Source: Gigaspora rosea (taxonomy: Eukaryota; Glomeromycota; Glomeromycetes; Diversisporales; Gigasporaceae). From it: a stretch of 64,000 bases of DNA. The notes below the pieces were generated by a model. It was given only the letters and a program-made list of their open reading frames with translations. It searched no databases and was not told the DNA's origin. Of this stretch, positions 53,284 to 63,001 are shown in pieces. Made by a program: the position numbers and the translations under genes. Position 1 is the stretch's first letter; each line of letters begins with the position of its first letter. The stretch spans positions 95,643 through 159,642 of the forward strand of contig QKWP01000123.1 of NCBI GenBank assembly GCA_003550325.1, written 5' to 3'.

Positions 53284-54140
53284 CAAAAGGTTTATGTAAT
53301 TTAGCGCATATGCGTTGCAATGCTCTATCTGATAAACCAATCAGATCGTAGGATCAGGTGTAACGTGAAATTGAGAAAAAATAGTGATCCTTTAAAAAAT
53401 CTCCTGTGGCTCATAATTTTGCTTATGAAACCACTCTTTGTGCTCTAACAAAAAAAATTCCTTGCAAATTTTTACTATAAACCCATTTTTTTGCCCACAC
53501 ACTATTCTAACCTCACTCTAACCCTAAATAACAAAAAACACGGGTTATCTTGGTTGTTTTGATTTCACATTACACCAAATCATATGAGGTGCACTACAGC
53601 GCACATGCGCAAAAATATTAAATTCTAATTAAAAATAATTAAAATTAATATTTACTATTTATTTATAAAAATTTAAGTTTATTTTTAATATAGTGCACCA
53701 CTAGGTGCACCTATGCACCAAAAAATTTAATGATGCACTAATGGTGTGCCACTAAATTTATATATGCACCAGCAACTCTATCTGTGACACTCGCCCATGC
53801 TTATTTTATGCATCCCATGCATAAAAATCTAATTATTTGTGAGTTTTATTAACTGTAATGCATGAATAAAAAGACTGTGACTAGGCTATGACGTAGGTAA
53901 CCAGTCAGTAAGTATGAGGTGTGGATGTGAGAAAAGAATAGAAATAGGCATAGGGATTGCTAATGTATTCAAAGGAAGAAATTTGTGTAAATATGACAAA
54001 ATTTTGCTTGAGTGGGTATGGGGTGTAAGGAGTAGTTATATAAGAGAGAAAGGTTTTACTCCTTTTTTTTTGTCTTTGCTGCTAGCTCATTGTAAGTGGA
54101 TTGTTAGCTGACCAAAATTTCATTTTTAAATAAATATACT
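53284..54140. other. Intergenic DNA with inverted words
   Basis: GGTGTAACGTGAAATTGAGA (53358) and TTTGATTTCACATTACACC (53559) face each other, with GCGCATATGCG (53305) and GCGCACATGCGC (53599) outside them; a decayed inverted-repeat element of about 310 bp is likely. The frame at 53914-54111 has no recognised features. Confidence 0.45.
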
Positions 54141-54143
54141 TTA

Positions 54144-54608
54144 GGCCATACAAACTTATACTATTGGTTTTTATATCACCAAGTAACCTTTCATGACTCG
54201 GTGACCCAGATTTTAATTTTTTTTAAAAAAAAATTTTTTAATAAAAAAAATTTTATTTAAAAATTTTATTGCTTTACAACTGGATATCCGATAAAAAATT
54301 TCATATGTTAAAAATTTAACCTTTATACTTTATACTATTATACAGGCAAACTTTGTTTCCTTAGAACATATTGAACTGATCAATAATACCATAGGCATGT
54401 TTTAGTAAAAGTTAAAGTTTTGTATTTGTTATCATTATTTATATATGTAATTGATTAATAATCTTTACTATATTAAAAATTCACTCTGTTCGCATAATTA
54501 TGAATGGGGAATTTCTATTGGCTAATATATTAAAAAATTAAAATTTCAAAAACCTACCTTACTGACCCGGCCGGAATATGAAAACCAATAGTATAAGTTT
54601 GTGTGGCC
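54144..54608. mobile_element. MITE, 465 bp, GGCCATACAAACTTATACTATTGG termini, TTA flanks
   Basis: GGCCATACAAACTTATACTATTGGTTTT faces AAAACCAATAGTATAAGTTTGTGTGGCC with one mismatch. TTA stands on both sides (54141-54143, 54609-54611). GGCC-type ends with a 3-bp TTA duplication suggest PIF/Harbinger; TA alone would suggest Tc1/mariner. Confidence 0.78.
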
Positions 54609-54699
54609 TTAGTAAGTCTTCAGATTAATTTTATCATCATTTATATATCCAAGGTCTATTTTTGCACAGTACCTATTTTAGCATTTAGCCCTACTATTA

Positions 54700-55310
54700 C
54701 CAGGCTATAGACATACCTTACAGGTTGATACCCTTTTTTTTGTGCATTTGGTAGCTTATAGGCAGAGCACCATTCTTTTTGTGCCTTTGGCAGCTTACAA
54801 GCAGAGCACTGTTCTTTTTGCGCCTTTGGTGTGAGCACTATCTTTTTGCACCTTTGGCAGCTTATAGGCAGAGCACCGTTCTTTTTTGCCTTTGGTGGCT
54901 TACAGACAGAGTACCATTCTTTTTGTGCATTTTAGCATCTTATGGGCAGAGCACCTTACTTTTTGTATATTTTAGTATCTTATGGGCAGGCACCCTACTA
55001 GTGATTTAAGCCACATGGTTTAGTCGGCTGGCTTAGTTAGCTAACAAAATCATCAGCTAAGCAGCTGGCTAACAGCTAACTATTGGCCTGCATTCAGAAT
55101 ATTTTGGGATATTTGGCCTGTACTTTATGTTCATTTATTTTCCTTTTTGGAATTTATCGGGTTCTTATAATAGTTAGCTTTTAGCTGTATTAGCAGCTGA
55201 TCACATTACATCAGCTGGGTTAGCCAGCTAAGCTGGATTATCCGGTTTAAATTACTACACCCTACTTTTTGTGCATTTAACATCTTATGGGTAGAGCACC
55301 CTACTCTTTT
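54700..55310. repeat. 39-40 bp tandem array interrupted by a MITE
   Basis: Units such as TTCTTTTTGTGCCTTTGGCAGCTTA plus the following CAAGCAGAGCACTG repeat about seven times (54730-54990) and once more after the inserted element (55258-55305). The minus strand of the better units reads KLPKAQKEWCSAY, so a coding origin is possible, but stops intervene. Confidence 0.75.
54999..55257. mobile_element. hAT-type MITE, copy B, 259 bp, perfect 8-bp TSD
   Basis: Termini TAGTGATTTAAGCC and GGTTTAAATTACTA; flanks CACCCTAC at 54991-54998 and 55258-55265. Subterminal GGCTGGCTTAG / GCTAAGCAGC words repeat as in copy A (25829-26255). The insertion splits a 39-40 bp tandem array. Confidence 0.87.
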
Positions 55311-55510
55311 TTTTTTTTTTTTACAATAATAAGAAAAATTTCTAATCTACATCAACTATATTACGTAGTTACAAAAAACAAAACAAACCAAAAAAAACTT
55401 ATGCTAATTTGCTATATAACTATTTACACTAAATTCTATCCTGATATTTGATACTCAAAAATTAATTCATTTCACATAGCTTGCATAATCATTCTTAGCT
55501 GATTTCAAAT

Positions 55511-56178
55511 ACAATCCAAAAGGCTTTGTTCAAATTTATTCCATGATTCTGTCTCTATAACAATCTTCAAGGTTACAAGTTCCCACTATATTTCCCATAC
55601 CAGAAGCCTTTGATAATTCATAAAAACCTTACTTTTTTTTCCAGTATCCTGATGTACTGTGGATACTGTGGTTGTTCATTGATAGAGAGTTACTCCTAAA
55701 GTAGTGTCAACAGGTGCCTAGTTTAACCACTCATCAAGTATATCATGCCTCATTTGATATGATTGTATGAATTTCATTAGTTTGGTTTGGTCAGATTTAG
55801 GCTGTCCTTGGTTTCAGCTTTCCTTGTAGATCTTGATCTTTGTATTATTTTGCGAATTTATCATTCTCAAAAGGACTTTATCCACCTGTCATTTATTATT
55901 TATCCATTCTGCAAAAATATCACTAATGTTTCTGTTGGTTGTTGCATTAAGTTTTGTATTTGAAATTGTAATTTTGACTGTAATTTCGATTTTTGCTCAA
56001 AAGTACAGGTTTGCAGTATAAAATTTTCACATGATTATACCAAATGAATAAATATCAGATGTGTTAGTATATTGTCATTTGTTCAAAATCTCAGGGGTAA
56101 TATAAGGTAAAATTACACGCATTTTGTCAGATTTCGATTTTAATGCAATATTAGCTGTTGAGAAGTCCATATCTGACA
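55511..56178 (-). pseudogene. Protein kinase pseudogene, activation loop to C-terminus
   Basis: On the minus strand one frame gives DFSTANIALKSKSDKM, VILPYITPEIL (PE of the APE motif), a stop, then TSDIYSFGIIM (56063-56031) and, through several stops, NRNISDIFAEWINNK and a tail ending FEQSLLDCI (55511). The glycine loop, catalytic lysine and HRD are absent. The N-terminal side is cut where the LTR-like repeat begins (56191). At least six in-frame stops show long-standing decay. Confidence 0.7.
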
Positions 56179-56190
56179 GTCACTACCAAT

Positions 56191-56704
56191 TGTTACAGGG
56201 AGAAATGGACGAAGTTTATTTTATCAATGCAAATGATGACAAGAAGGCAGCTTGCCAGAGGCATGACTTGGTGATTTAACCCGATTTAAAATAATTTAGC
56301 TTGTGTACGAGTGTAGTCTTAATTTATTATATTTATATCTTGGATTCAATTATAATATAATCCAAAGATTCCTCTCTAGAAGAAAAGCTAAAACAGCCTT
56401 CTTTTATACTTTACAAATATTATGGGAATCACTAATCTAACATTATAGAATATTATGGAAACTACGAGACTAAAATCATATGATATTCTTATCTACGAAG
56501 CTATTTTGCGTATAATATGATAGATTGTATTATTTCTAAATCATTCCGCGTAAAGCCGAGCCCCGTTCAATGAGAGCGTGCATGATCGATTATGCACGAT
56601 TAATTATATGCATTGTCAATTATGCATGATCGGATGTCATATGTAATGTGGTGCAGCGTACTTTAAACAACCGATATTTGAAATGTCACGTTTACCCTGT
56701 GGCA
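56191..56704. mobile_element. LTR-like repeat, copy 2, 514 bp
   Basis: Starts TGTTACAGGG and ends CCCTGTGGCA, with complementary termini. It is collinear with 49377-50242 without the inserted MITE. It abuts the kinase pseudogene and may have truncated it. No matching 5-bp flank was found. Confidence 0.6.
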
Positions 56705-58340
56705 GCATGCTAGAATGATTTTTGCCGCCTAAATTATTTTCAACATCCTAAATTTTTTATGATTTAGACTGTCAAAAAACAATTTAGCCATTTAAATTTA
56801 CTCTAAAGGTAAAATAATTTAGACACCCATGGCATAGCTAAAGGTTACTGGTGGATGCCTATTTTTAAAATAAGCGAAAACCTGGAACAATTAATTTTCA
56901 AGATTTCACTTCAGAAACAACTTATCAAATACTCATAAACTCCTAAAATGTTAGAAAATTCACAATTCCAGGTTGTCGCTTTGCAGCACAAATAATAAAT
57001 AGGGACAAGGAGTTACGATATCATTATGTTGGAATTTGTAAATGTCATAGTTACCGGTAAGATGTAACTATAGCTGTCTTTGTATCCTTAGTTGTATTGG
57101 TTTTTAATTCATAGATCGAAAAAATGTCGCAAATTCTGATAATCACATGGATAATCACGGTATGCTGTAATACTTGAAGTCATTTTTATGTAATTACAGT
57201 AATATAAGCATGGCTGTGCTGTAGAAGTCTTAGCACCTTCTAAAATAAATAAATAAAATCATTATTCCTACCAATAAAGATTTTGCGAAAACGTTTAACA
57301 GAACCATATCTCACATTTCATATGATCGTACTGGTATTATTGTTGCATCTAAAGTAGCGATTTTCTAAAGTAGCTGCTAAAGTAGCTCTTGGCTAAAGTT
57401 AAGCCCCCAAAACTAGATCCTAATGCATGCATTATAGCATTACATCGTAATTTTAGCCAGGGTGCTATTTTAGTAAATCGGCATTTTAGATGTAACATTA
57501 CATGCAATGATGATATCATGTTCTATCTTAACCTGATGAAATACTATATTGATATGAATTTTTCACACGTTTCTGAATACACCAATCAGAAATGTTAAAG
57601 CGTACACACCCAGACTTGAATGATAAAGATATTGATTTTATCAGTTAAGACCGAATTTGAACCAGAATTGTTATAGGATTGAAACACAAAAATCATTAGT
57701 TTCGAAGACTGGACAATTAATTTTCACACGTGAAATAATGTTTAACAAATGATCATCAGGTAATACAAACCACGATGACCTTAACTGACCAAATAAATTC
57801 GTTTTATTCCGGGCAGACATTAAAAAATTAATATAGTAGTATAAATGTATTTACATATTAATTCGTTAAATCCAAAACTATGGATTATATAGTTTAGACG
57901 TAGCGGTGGAGTATTAATAAAGATTTTTGTACATGTCAAATATCCCTATTTTGTAAGTGGAAACGGAATCTACTGTAAGTAGATTCGGAATTTAAATTTA
58001 TCAGGTTTACATATGACAAATGCTACAATAAAATACTAGAATCCCGAATACACATGAATTCAGTTTTCTATTTGCAATAAATACATCAAACATTTACAGT
58101 AGACATCAATTATTACGGCAAGTCAAATATAATGGCACATGTCAAATTTACGATAAATGTTAGTTATGGCTGGCATTTAACGTATAGCATTAGTGGTGTG
58201 ATCTGTTGATCGGCAATCCGGATAACTGTTTGAAATCCGTATTTTTGTGTACCATCAGTTGTGAGGTTGGCGATGTCGGGATACCTCAGTTATCTACTAC
58301 GAAAACAACTAAACTACTATAACGGTCGTTCAAGACTCTT
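56705..58340. other. Intergenic DNA
   Basis: GCTAAAGTAGC words recur at 57346-57395. The frame at 57389-57598 begins at TTG, has three Cys near its middle and no recognised domain. No other gene seen. Confidence 0.35.
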
Positions 58341-58570
58341 AGATCCTCGAACTGGTAGGCAGAAAGAGGCGTGGAAGATTTGGTCCGGTCTTGCTGCGGC
58401 GATTTAAGATAATTATCTTCTTTTGATTTGCTTTTTTATTGTTTCTTGTAGTTTAGTTTAGCTTTAATTATCGACTTCTTCTCTTTATTAGGGTATGCGA
58501 AGTTTGGAATATTGACTTTCAATCGTTAATATACTTAACGTTATCACGTGACGTCACGAGGATAGGACGA
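58341..58570. repeat. Dispersed repeat, copy 2 (GGCAGAAAGAGGCGTGGAAG family)
   Basis: Carries the 20-bp word at 58358-58377, then TTTGGTCCGGTC, AATCGTTAATATAC and TTATCACGTGACG, matching 695-800 in order with an extra ~100 bp in between. Confidence 0.5.
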
Positions 58571-58586
58571 AGATAAATCATTTACA

Positions 58587-58890
58587 ATGCAAAATTACAG
58601 AGATCGAACAATGCAAGTCACGGGGTTTGATCGTTCGATAAATGAGGTAATCAATATTTTTGATCAATGGGTTTTTATGTAAAAAGGTATTGAATTCTAA
58701 TCGATACATTCTTCTTTTCACTTTTATCAACTACGAATATGGATTTTTCGCATATCACGGGGACGACGAACGATTCTTACAAGGGATTTTACGACAAGGA
58801 GAAGAATTGTTAGAGAACTAACTTCTACTATATATGATTTCGAAGCTTTTAGAACTCAACTGAGTTGCTTAATTCAAGGAAAGAATGCCA
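58587..58890 (+). pseudogene. Coding-like fragment in shifting frames
   Basis: An ATG frame at 58587 reads MQNYRDRTMQVTGFDRSINE and stays open to TAA at 58680. A second frame (about 58655-58820) reads EYGFFAYHGDDERFLQGI and RQGEELLEN; a third resumes YDFEAFRTQLSCLIQGKNA by 58895. Balanced composition and consecutive use of frames suggest an eroded gene with small indels or an unresolved intron. Family not recognised. Confidence 0.35.
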
Positions 58891-58964
58891 GAAGGTAAGG
58901 TCATCATTATGAAAGGAGCTTTATGGCCCTTTTTATACTTTTCATGATACAAATCGATTAAGAG

Positions 58965-59060
58965 AATTCTTTCTAATTTTTTTTAATCTTTTACTTCTTT
59001 TTCATCTTTTGCATCTTTTGAATCTTTTCAATCTTTTCGATCTTTTTAATTTTCCAATCT
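58965..59060. repeat. TCTTTTCGA / ATCTTTT microsatellite-like tract
   Basis: About nine variants of AATCTTTT(C/G) in tandem, pyrimidine-rich on the plus strand. Confidence 0.6.
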
Positions 59061-59484
59061 TTTCGATCTTCTGATTCAGTGATGGCGATCTACTTACCAA
59101 AATAGAAAAAAATAATAAGAATAATAAAAAAAAAATAGAACTTGAGCACAGCCCAATTTTGGCTTGTGCGACTCTGGCTAATTTCGACCGTCACACCTTA
59201 CACATATGCAGAAAGTTAACTATTAAAGATACATAGATAAACTATTATTAGCTATTAAACATACACAAACGATTGAATTTAAGTTATGTGACTGATGTCA
59301 TCCATTCGATAATATGGAAATAGCAAATTACTACTGTTGATGACTATTAAAACTATACAGATTTGAACGGATCACATCACTAATCGACAAATCATCAAGT
59401 TACGCCTAATTGACGGTAAGATGCCTGTATCTATATTTATATTATGGCAAAAGTGCCAGTAGTTCCCGAATGGTGACTAGTTTA

Positions 59485-59700
59485 CAATTGGTAAACAACC
59501 CTATTGATAATTTAATACCCTATTGGTACCTTATTGGTTACCGATTGATTAAATAACTTACAATCGGTAAAGGCCTATTGAATAGTTAGTACCCTATTGA
59601 TACCCTATTGGCATTCTATTGAATATTATTGTCCCGATTGATACCCTATTGACCTCTTTTGGAGCCAAAATCTGGTAGCAATAGGGAGATCACCTATTGA
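59485..59700. repeat. Cluster of ACCCTATTGATA words
   Basis: CCCTATTG(A/G) occurs about eight times in 200 bp with irregular spacing, together with ACAATTGGTA / ACAATCGGTA. Non-coding, function unknown. Confidence 0.6.
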
Positions 59701-60880
59701 AGATAATTTTACCTGTGTAAGTACCAAGACCAAATGAAACACATCACCTGATTATTATTTAATTGCGCGATTCTACACAAAGAATTTAATGAGTATAATC
59801 ATAGAAAATAAAAATTACAAAAATATCATGCTTGTATCAAATAATTGACCATGATATGCACTTTACTGCAGTGTTGGTTATATGTGGCCTTTACAATGGA
59901 AAGGGCCCAAAAAATGAAAATCGGTCTTTTGCTATATTCGGATAAATTTCGGAAATTGATTTGCATAATAAAAAATTGAGACCTCCCTAAATGCAACCTC
60001 CTTAAATGCATGCCTATGAAAAACCTCCCTAAATGCTCGTCTTCTCTTGGGCCCAACTAATATAACTCTTATAGATTTTTTACCTCCCTAAATGTAGTAC
60101 CTCTATAAATGCATGTTTAACTCAATTTTTACATTTGGTCCTGTCGCAATGTATTTAGTGACTGTAATTTAAAAAAATTCTGAGTTTCGTACACCACGGG
60201 ATTATCCGATATAACTGGCCAATCAAATCACAAAATTTTGACTAATCCGGATCAGTCCGAACAAAACAAACTCGATTTTCTCAGCGTAGACAATAAACCA
60301 AACTGCTTTATTAGTCTGCTATAGTAGGGTGCTAAAAAAATATAAAATCTGATCAAAGATAAGTCATTCTGCAACTGCAATAAGTTAATTCTAAATCATT
60401 ATGTAACCATCTATCTATCGGTAATATCTTATTTATTATTATTTATATGCCAATCATTAGTTAAATAGGCTATTTTCACGATAACGTTCACCATTAAAAT
60501 TTTAATCACTTCAAATCTAGCTTATTTAAGATCATTCATGCATCAAATATTAAACTATTTAAATTCGTAGATAATACTGTTACATAATTTTTTTTACTTT
60601 TATGTTATTTTTTATTGTCGATTATGTGATAATATCAGTTGATCATTTTCAAATGCATCGTACTAACTAATCGTGGCTATAAATTTAAACCAAAAATGTG
60701 ACTTAAATTCGCAATAATTTCTGATTCGCTGGAGTATAGCGACAAGACGAAGTGAAACGCCCAGAAAAGATACTTCTTGGTCGCTATAAATAAGGTAACT
60801 ATATATGTCATTATTCAAAATACTTTTATAGATATAAATCCTATATACAGTTTTAGCTGAGCAAGTTAAATAATTTTAAT
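59701..60880. other. Intergenic DNA
   Basis: ACCTCCCTAAATGCA words recur at 59981-60115 (also CTCCTTAAATGCATG, CTCTATAAATGCATG), probably a pogo-like MITE relic. No gene. Confidence 0.4.
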
Positions 60881-61053
60881 TCACTTTAGGTTATAAGGAT
60901 AGTTCGCCATTCACGTGGGTACAGGAACATCACATATTCAAAAGCACAGCTCGTACTACACACGTATTAAATATAAATATTTCGGTTAAAACTGTAAGCT
61001 TAAAAATTAACTCCACTATATAATACTAAACGTAACTCATCTTTTTTTTAATA
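60881..61053 (+). promoter_or_regulatory. Conserved upstream region of Sel1 paralogue 2
   Basis: CGCCATTCACGTGGGTACAGG (60909-60929) and AACGTAACTCATCTTTTTTTT (61029-61049) match blocks upstream of the Sel1 gene at 31091-32347. ACTATATAAT at 61015-61024 could be a TATA-like element about 30-40 nt before the ATG. Confidence 0.45.
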
Positions 61054-62316
61054 ATGTCAAATGAAGATTTACAAAATGGTTACAATAATTCACTTACAGT
61101 AAAAGACGACCATAAGAAACAAGAAAATAATCCTTTACAACAGCAAATCTTACATAATGTTAATGAATCTCAGGATTTCATAAATAAAAAAATAATTGAT
61201 GAATTGTGTAAATTACACGAAAATGAAGTATTTAAAGGAAGTTATGATTCAGAATTTATTAATTCTATGGAAAAGTATTTAGAAAATAATCAATTAAATT
61301 TAAAAGATTTAATTAATTTATGTTTAAATAATCAAACAAATTCTATACTTTTAACTATTCTTGCACGTTGTTATCGTTATGGAAAATGGATTGAAAAAGA
61401 TGAACATAAATCATTCATTTATTATCAAAAATCGGCTGATATGGGAAATTCCTATGCAATATGTGATCTTGGTCAATTATATGAATTGGGAATCGGTGTT
61501 GAAGAAAACAAACATAAAGCTTTCTTTTATTATCAAATGTCTGCTGATATGGACAATCCTTGTGGAATAGATAAAATTGGTTATTGTTATAGAAATGGAA
61601 TAGGTATTGAAAAGGATGAAAAGAAGGCTCTTTTTTATTATAAAAAATCTGCGAATATGGGTCACGCTAGTGGTATGTTGTATCTTGGCTATTGTTTTCA
61701 ATATGGAATTGGAATTGAAAAAGATGAACATAAAGGATTTATTTATTATCAAAAGTCTGCTGAATTGGGTAATGCGAGCGGATTATTTAATGTTGGTAAT
61801 TGTTATTGTCATGGAATTGGTGTCGAAAAAGATGAAAGTATGTGTTTCATTTATTATTTAAAGTCTGCCGATATGGGTAATGCTAATGGTGCTTATAGTA
61901 CCGGTTACTGTTATCAACATGGAATTGGAATTGAAAAAGATGTAAATAGTGCTTTTATTTATTATAAAATGTCTGCTGATATGGGTAATGCTAATGGAAT
62001 GTCTCAAGTTGGTTATTTTTATCGTCATGGAATTGGAATAGAAAAGGATAAAAGCAAAGCATTTATTTATTATAAAAAAGCTGCAAATAAGGGAATTGCT
62101 GTTGGAATATATAATGTTGGATATTGCTATCAAAATGGAATTGGTGTAAAAAAGGATGAACGTCAAGCATTCATTTTTTATAAAAAAGCTGCTGATATGG
62201 GAAATATTAATGGAATGTACAATGTTGGTTATTGTTATCAAAAAGGTATTGGTGTTGAAAAAGATGAATATAAATCATATCTTCATTATCAAAAATTAGC
62301 TAATAGTAAATTCTAA
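61054..62316 (+). CDS. Sel1-repeat protein, 420 aa (paralogue 2)
   Basis: Single exon from ATG 61054 to the TAA at 62314. The N-terminal region (PLQQQILHNVNESQDFINKK, ending NNQTNSILLTILARCYRYG) and about nine 36-residue Sel1 repeats match the minus-strand gene at 31091-32347 almost repeat for repeat; by eye identity is well over 70%. All repeats here stay in register, so this is the intact member of the pair. The repeat signature is GYCYxxGIGVEKDExKAFxYYxKSADMGN. It is probably a soluble scaffold protein. Sel1 proteins of this fungal group often carry a kinase domain N-terminally; none is present or adjacent. Confidence 0.9.
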   Translation: MSNEDLQNGYNNSLTVKDDHKKQENNPLQQQILHNVNESQDFINKKIIDELCKLHENEVFKGSYDSEFINSMEKYLENNQLNLKDLINLCLNNQTNSILLTILARCYRYGKWIEKDEHKSFIYYQKSADMGNSYAICDLGQLYELGIGVEENKHKAFFYYQMSADMDNPCGIDKIGYCYRNGIGIEKDEKKALFYYKKSANMGHASGMLYLGYCFQYGIGIEKDEHKGFIYYQKSAELGNASGLFNVGNCYCHGIGVEKDESMCFIYYLKSADMGNANGAYSTGYCYQHGIGIEKDVNSAFIYYKMSADMGNANGMSQVGYFYRHGIGIEKDKSKAFIYYKKAANKGIAVGIYNVGYCYQNGIGVKKDERQAFIFYKKAADMGNINGMYNVGYCYQKGIGVEKDEYKSYLHYQKLANSKF

Positions 62317-62830
62317 TTAAAATTATAAACTTTTTGATCGTACTATTCTTATTAGCTTTAAAGTTCTATTAAGTAGTTAGTTAACATTTTATATAATATG
62401 CAACTAAATCATAATTAGATATAAATGTTTTTTATACATTTCAAATTGTAATAAGTAAATAATAATTAATTACTATTTCGTGTACTAAAAATTGCATTTG
62501 GGAAATGCTTGAGAACGTCCATCGTTATATGTACTTTTACCTAATTGATATCTGCGTCATATTAAAATTATAATATCATTAGTATCTAACCTTAATTATC
62601 TTAAAATGGATTACATTCTAACGCAAGTAAAACTCAGCAATGTACAGTATAATAATTTCTATATAAAATTTCAAGTTTTTAAATAAAGTCACTCGGATGA
62701 ATGATGAGAAATCAGTTGTATCAAGTTGAGTCCTAATTAAAAACAAAAACAAACTTCTTACAAATAAAATGAATATGAAATAAATTGTTAAGAAAACGTG
62801 CGTTATGAAAAATGATAAATTCCGAATAAT
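62317..62830. other. AT-rich intergenic DNA
   Basis: 3' flank of the Sel1 gene; nothing else seen. Confidence 0.35.
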
Positions 62831-62832
62831 GA

Positions 62833-63001
62833 TACGGTTATTAATTCTTCCAATTCTAGTAACAATGATGATAACGATGTTGAAATGACAGAGAACATGA
62901 AAAATTTAATCTCATAGAATCAATCTATTGACATGGATAATGAAAGCACGGAAGTTAGGATTAAAGAGACAAAGTTTATATTAAAGGAAAAGCAAGATTA
63001 A
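62833..63001 (+). pseudogene. Acidic coding-like fragment with one stop
   Basis: The frame reads NSSNSSNNDDNDVEMTENMK, then a TAG, then MDNESTEVRIKETKF and ends at TAA (62999-63001). Asn/Asp/Glu-rich composition is unlike the surrounding DNA. Probably an exon relic; family unknown. Confidence 0.3.

Noticed and set aside
57389..57598. 69-residue plus-strand ORF
   Set aside because: Starts at TTG; three Cys in an otherwise unremarkable sequence; considered as an HMG or zinc-finger fragment but no motif fits.
59826..60056. 76-residue minus-strand ORF
   Set aside because: Composed of the ACCTCCCTAAATGCA repeat words; no independent support.
61361..62241. ORFs in other frames of the Sel1 gene at 61054-62316
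   Set aside because: Same reason: periodic coding sequence read out of frame.
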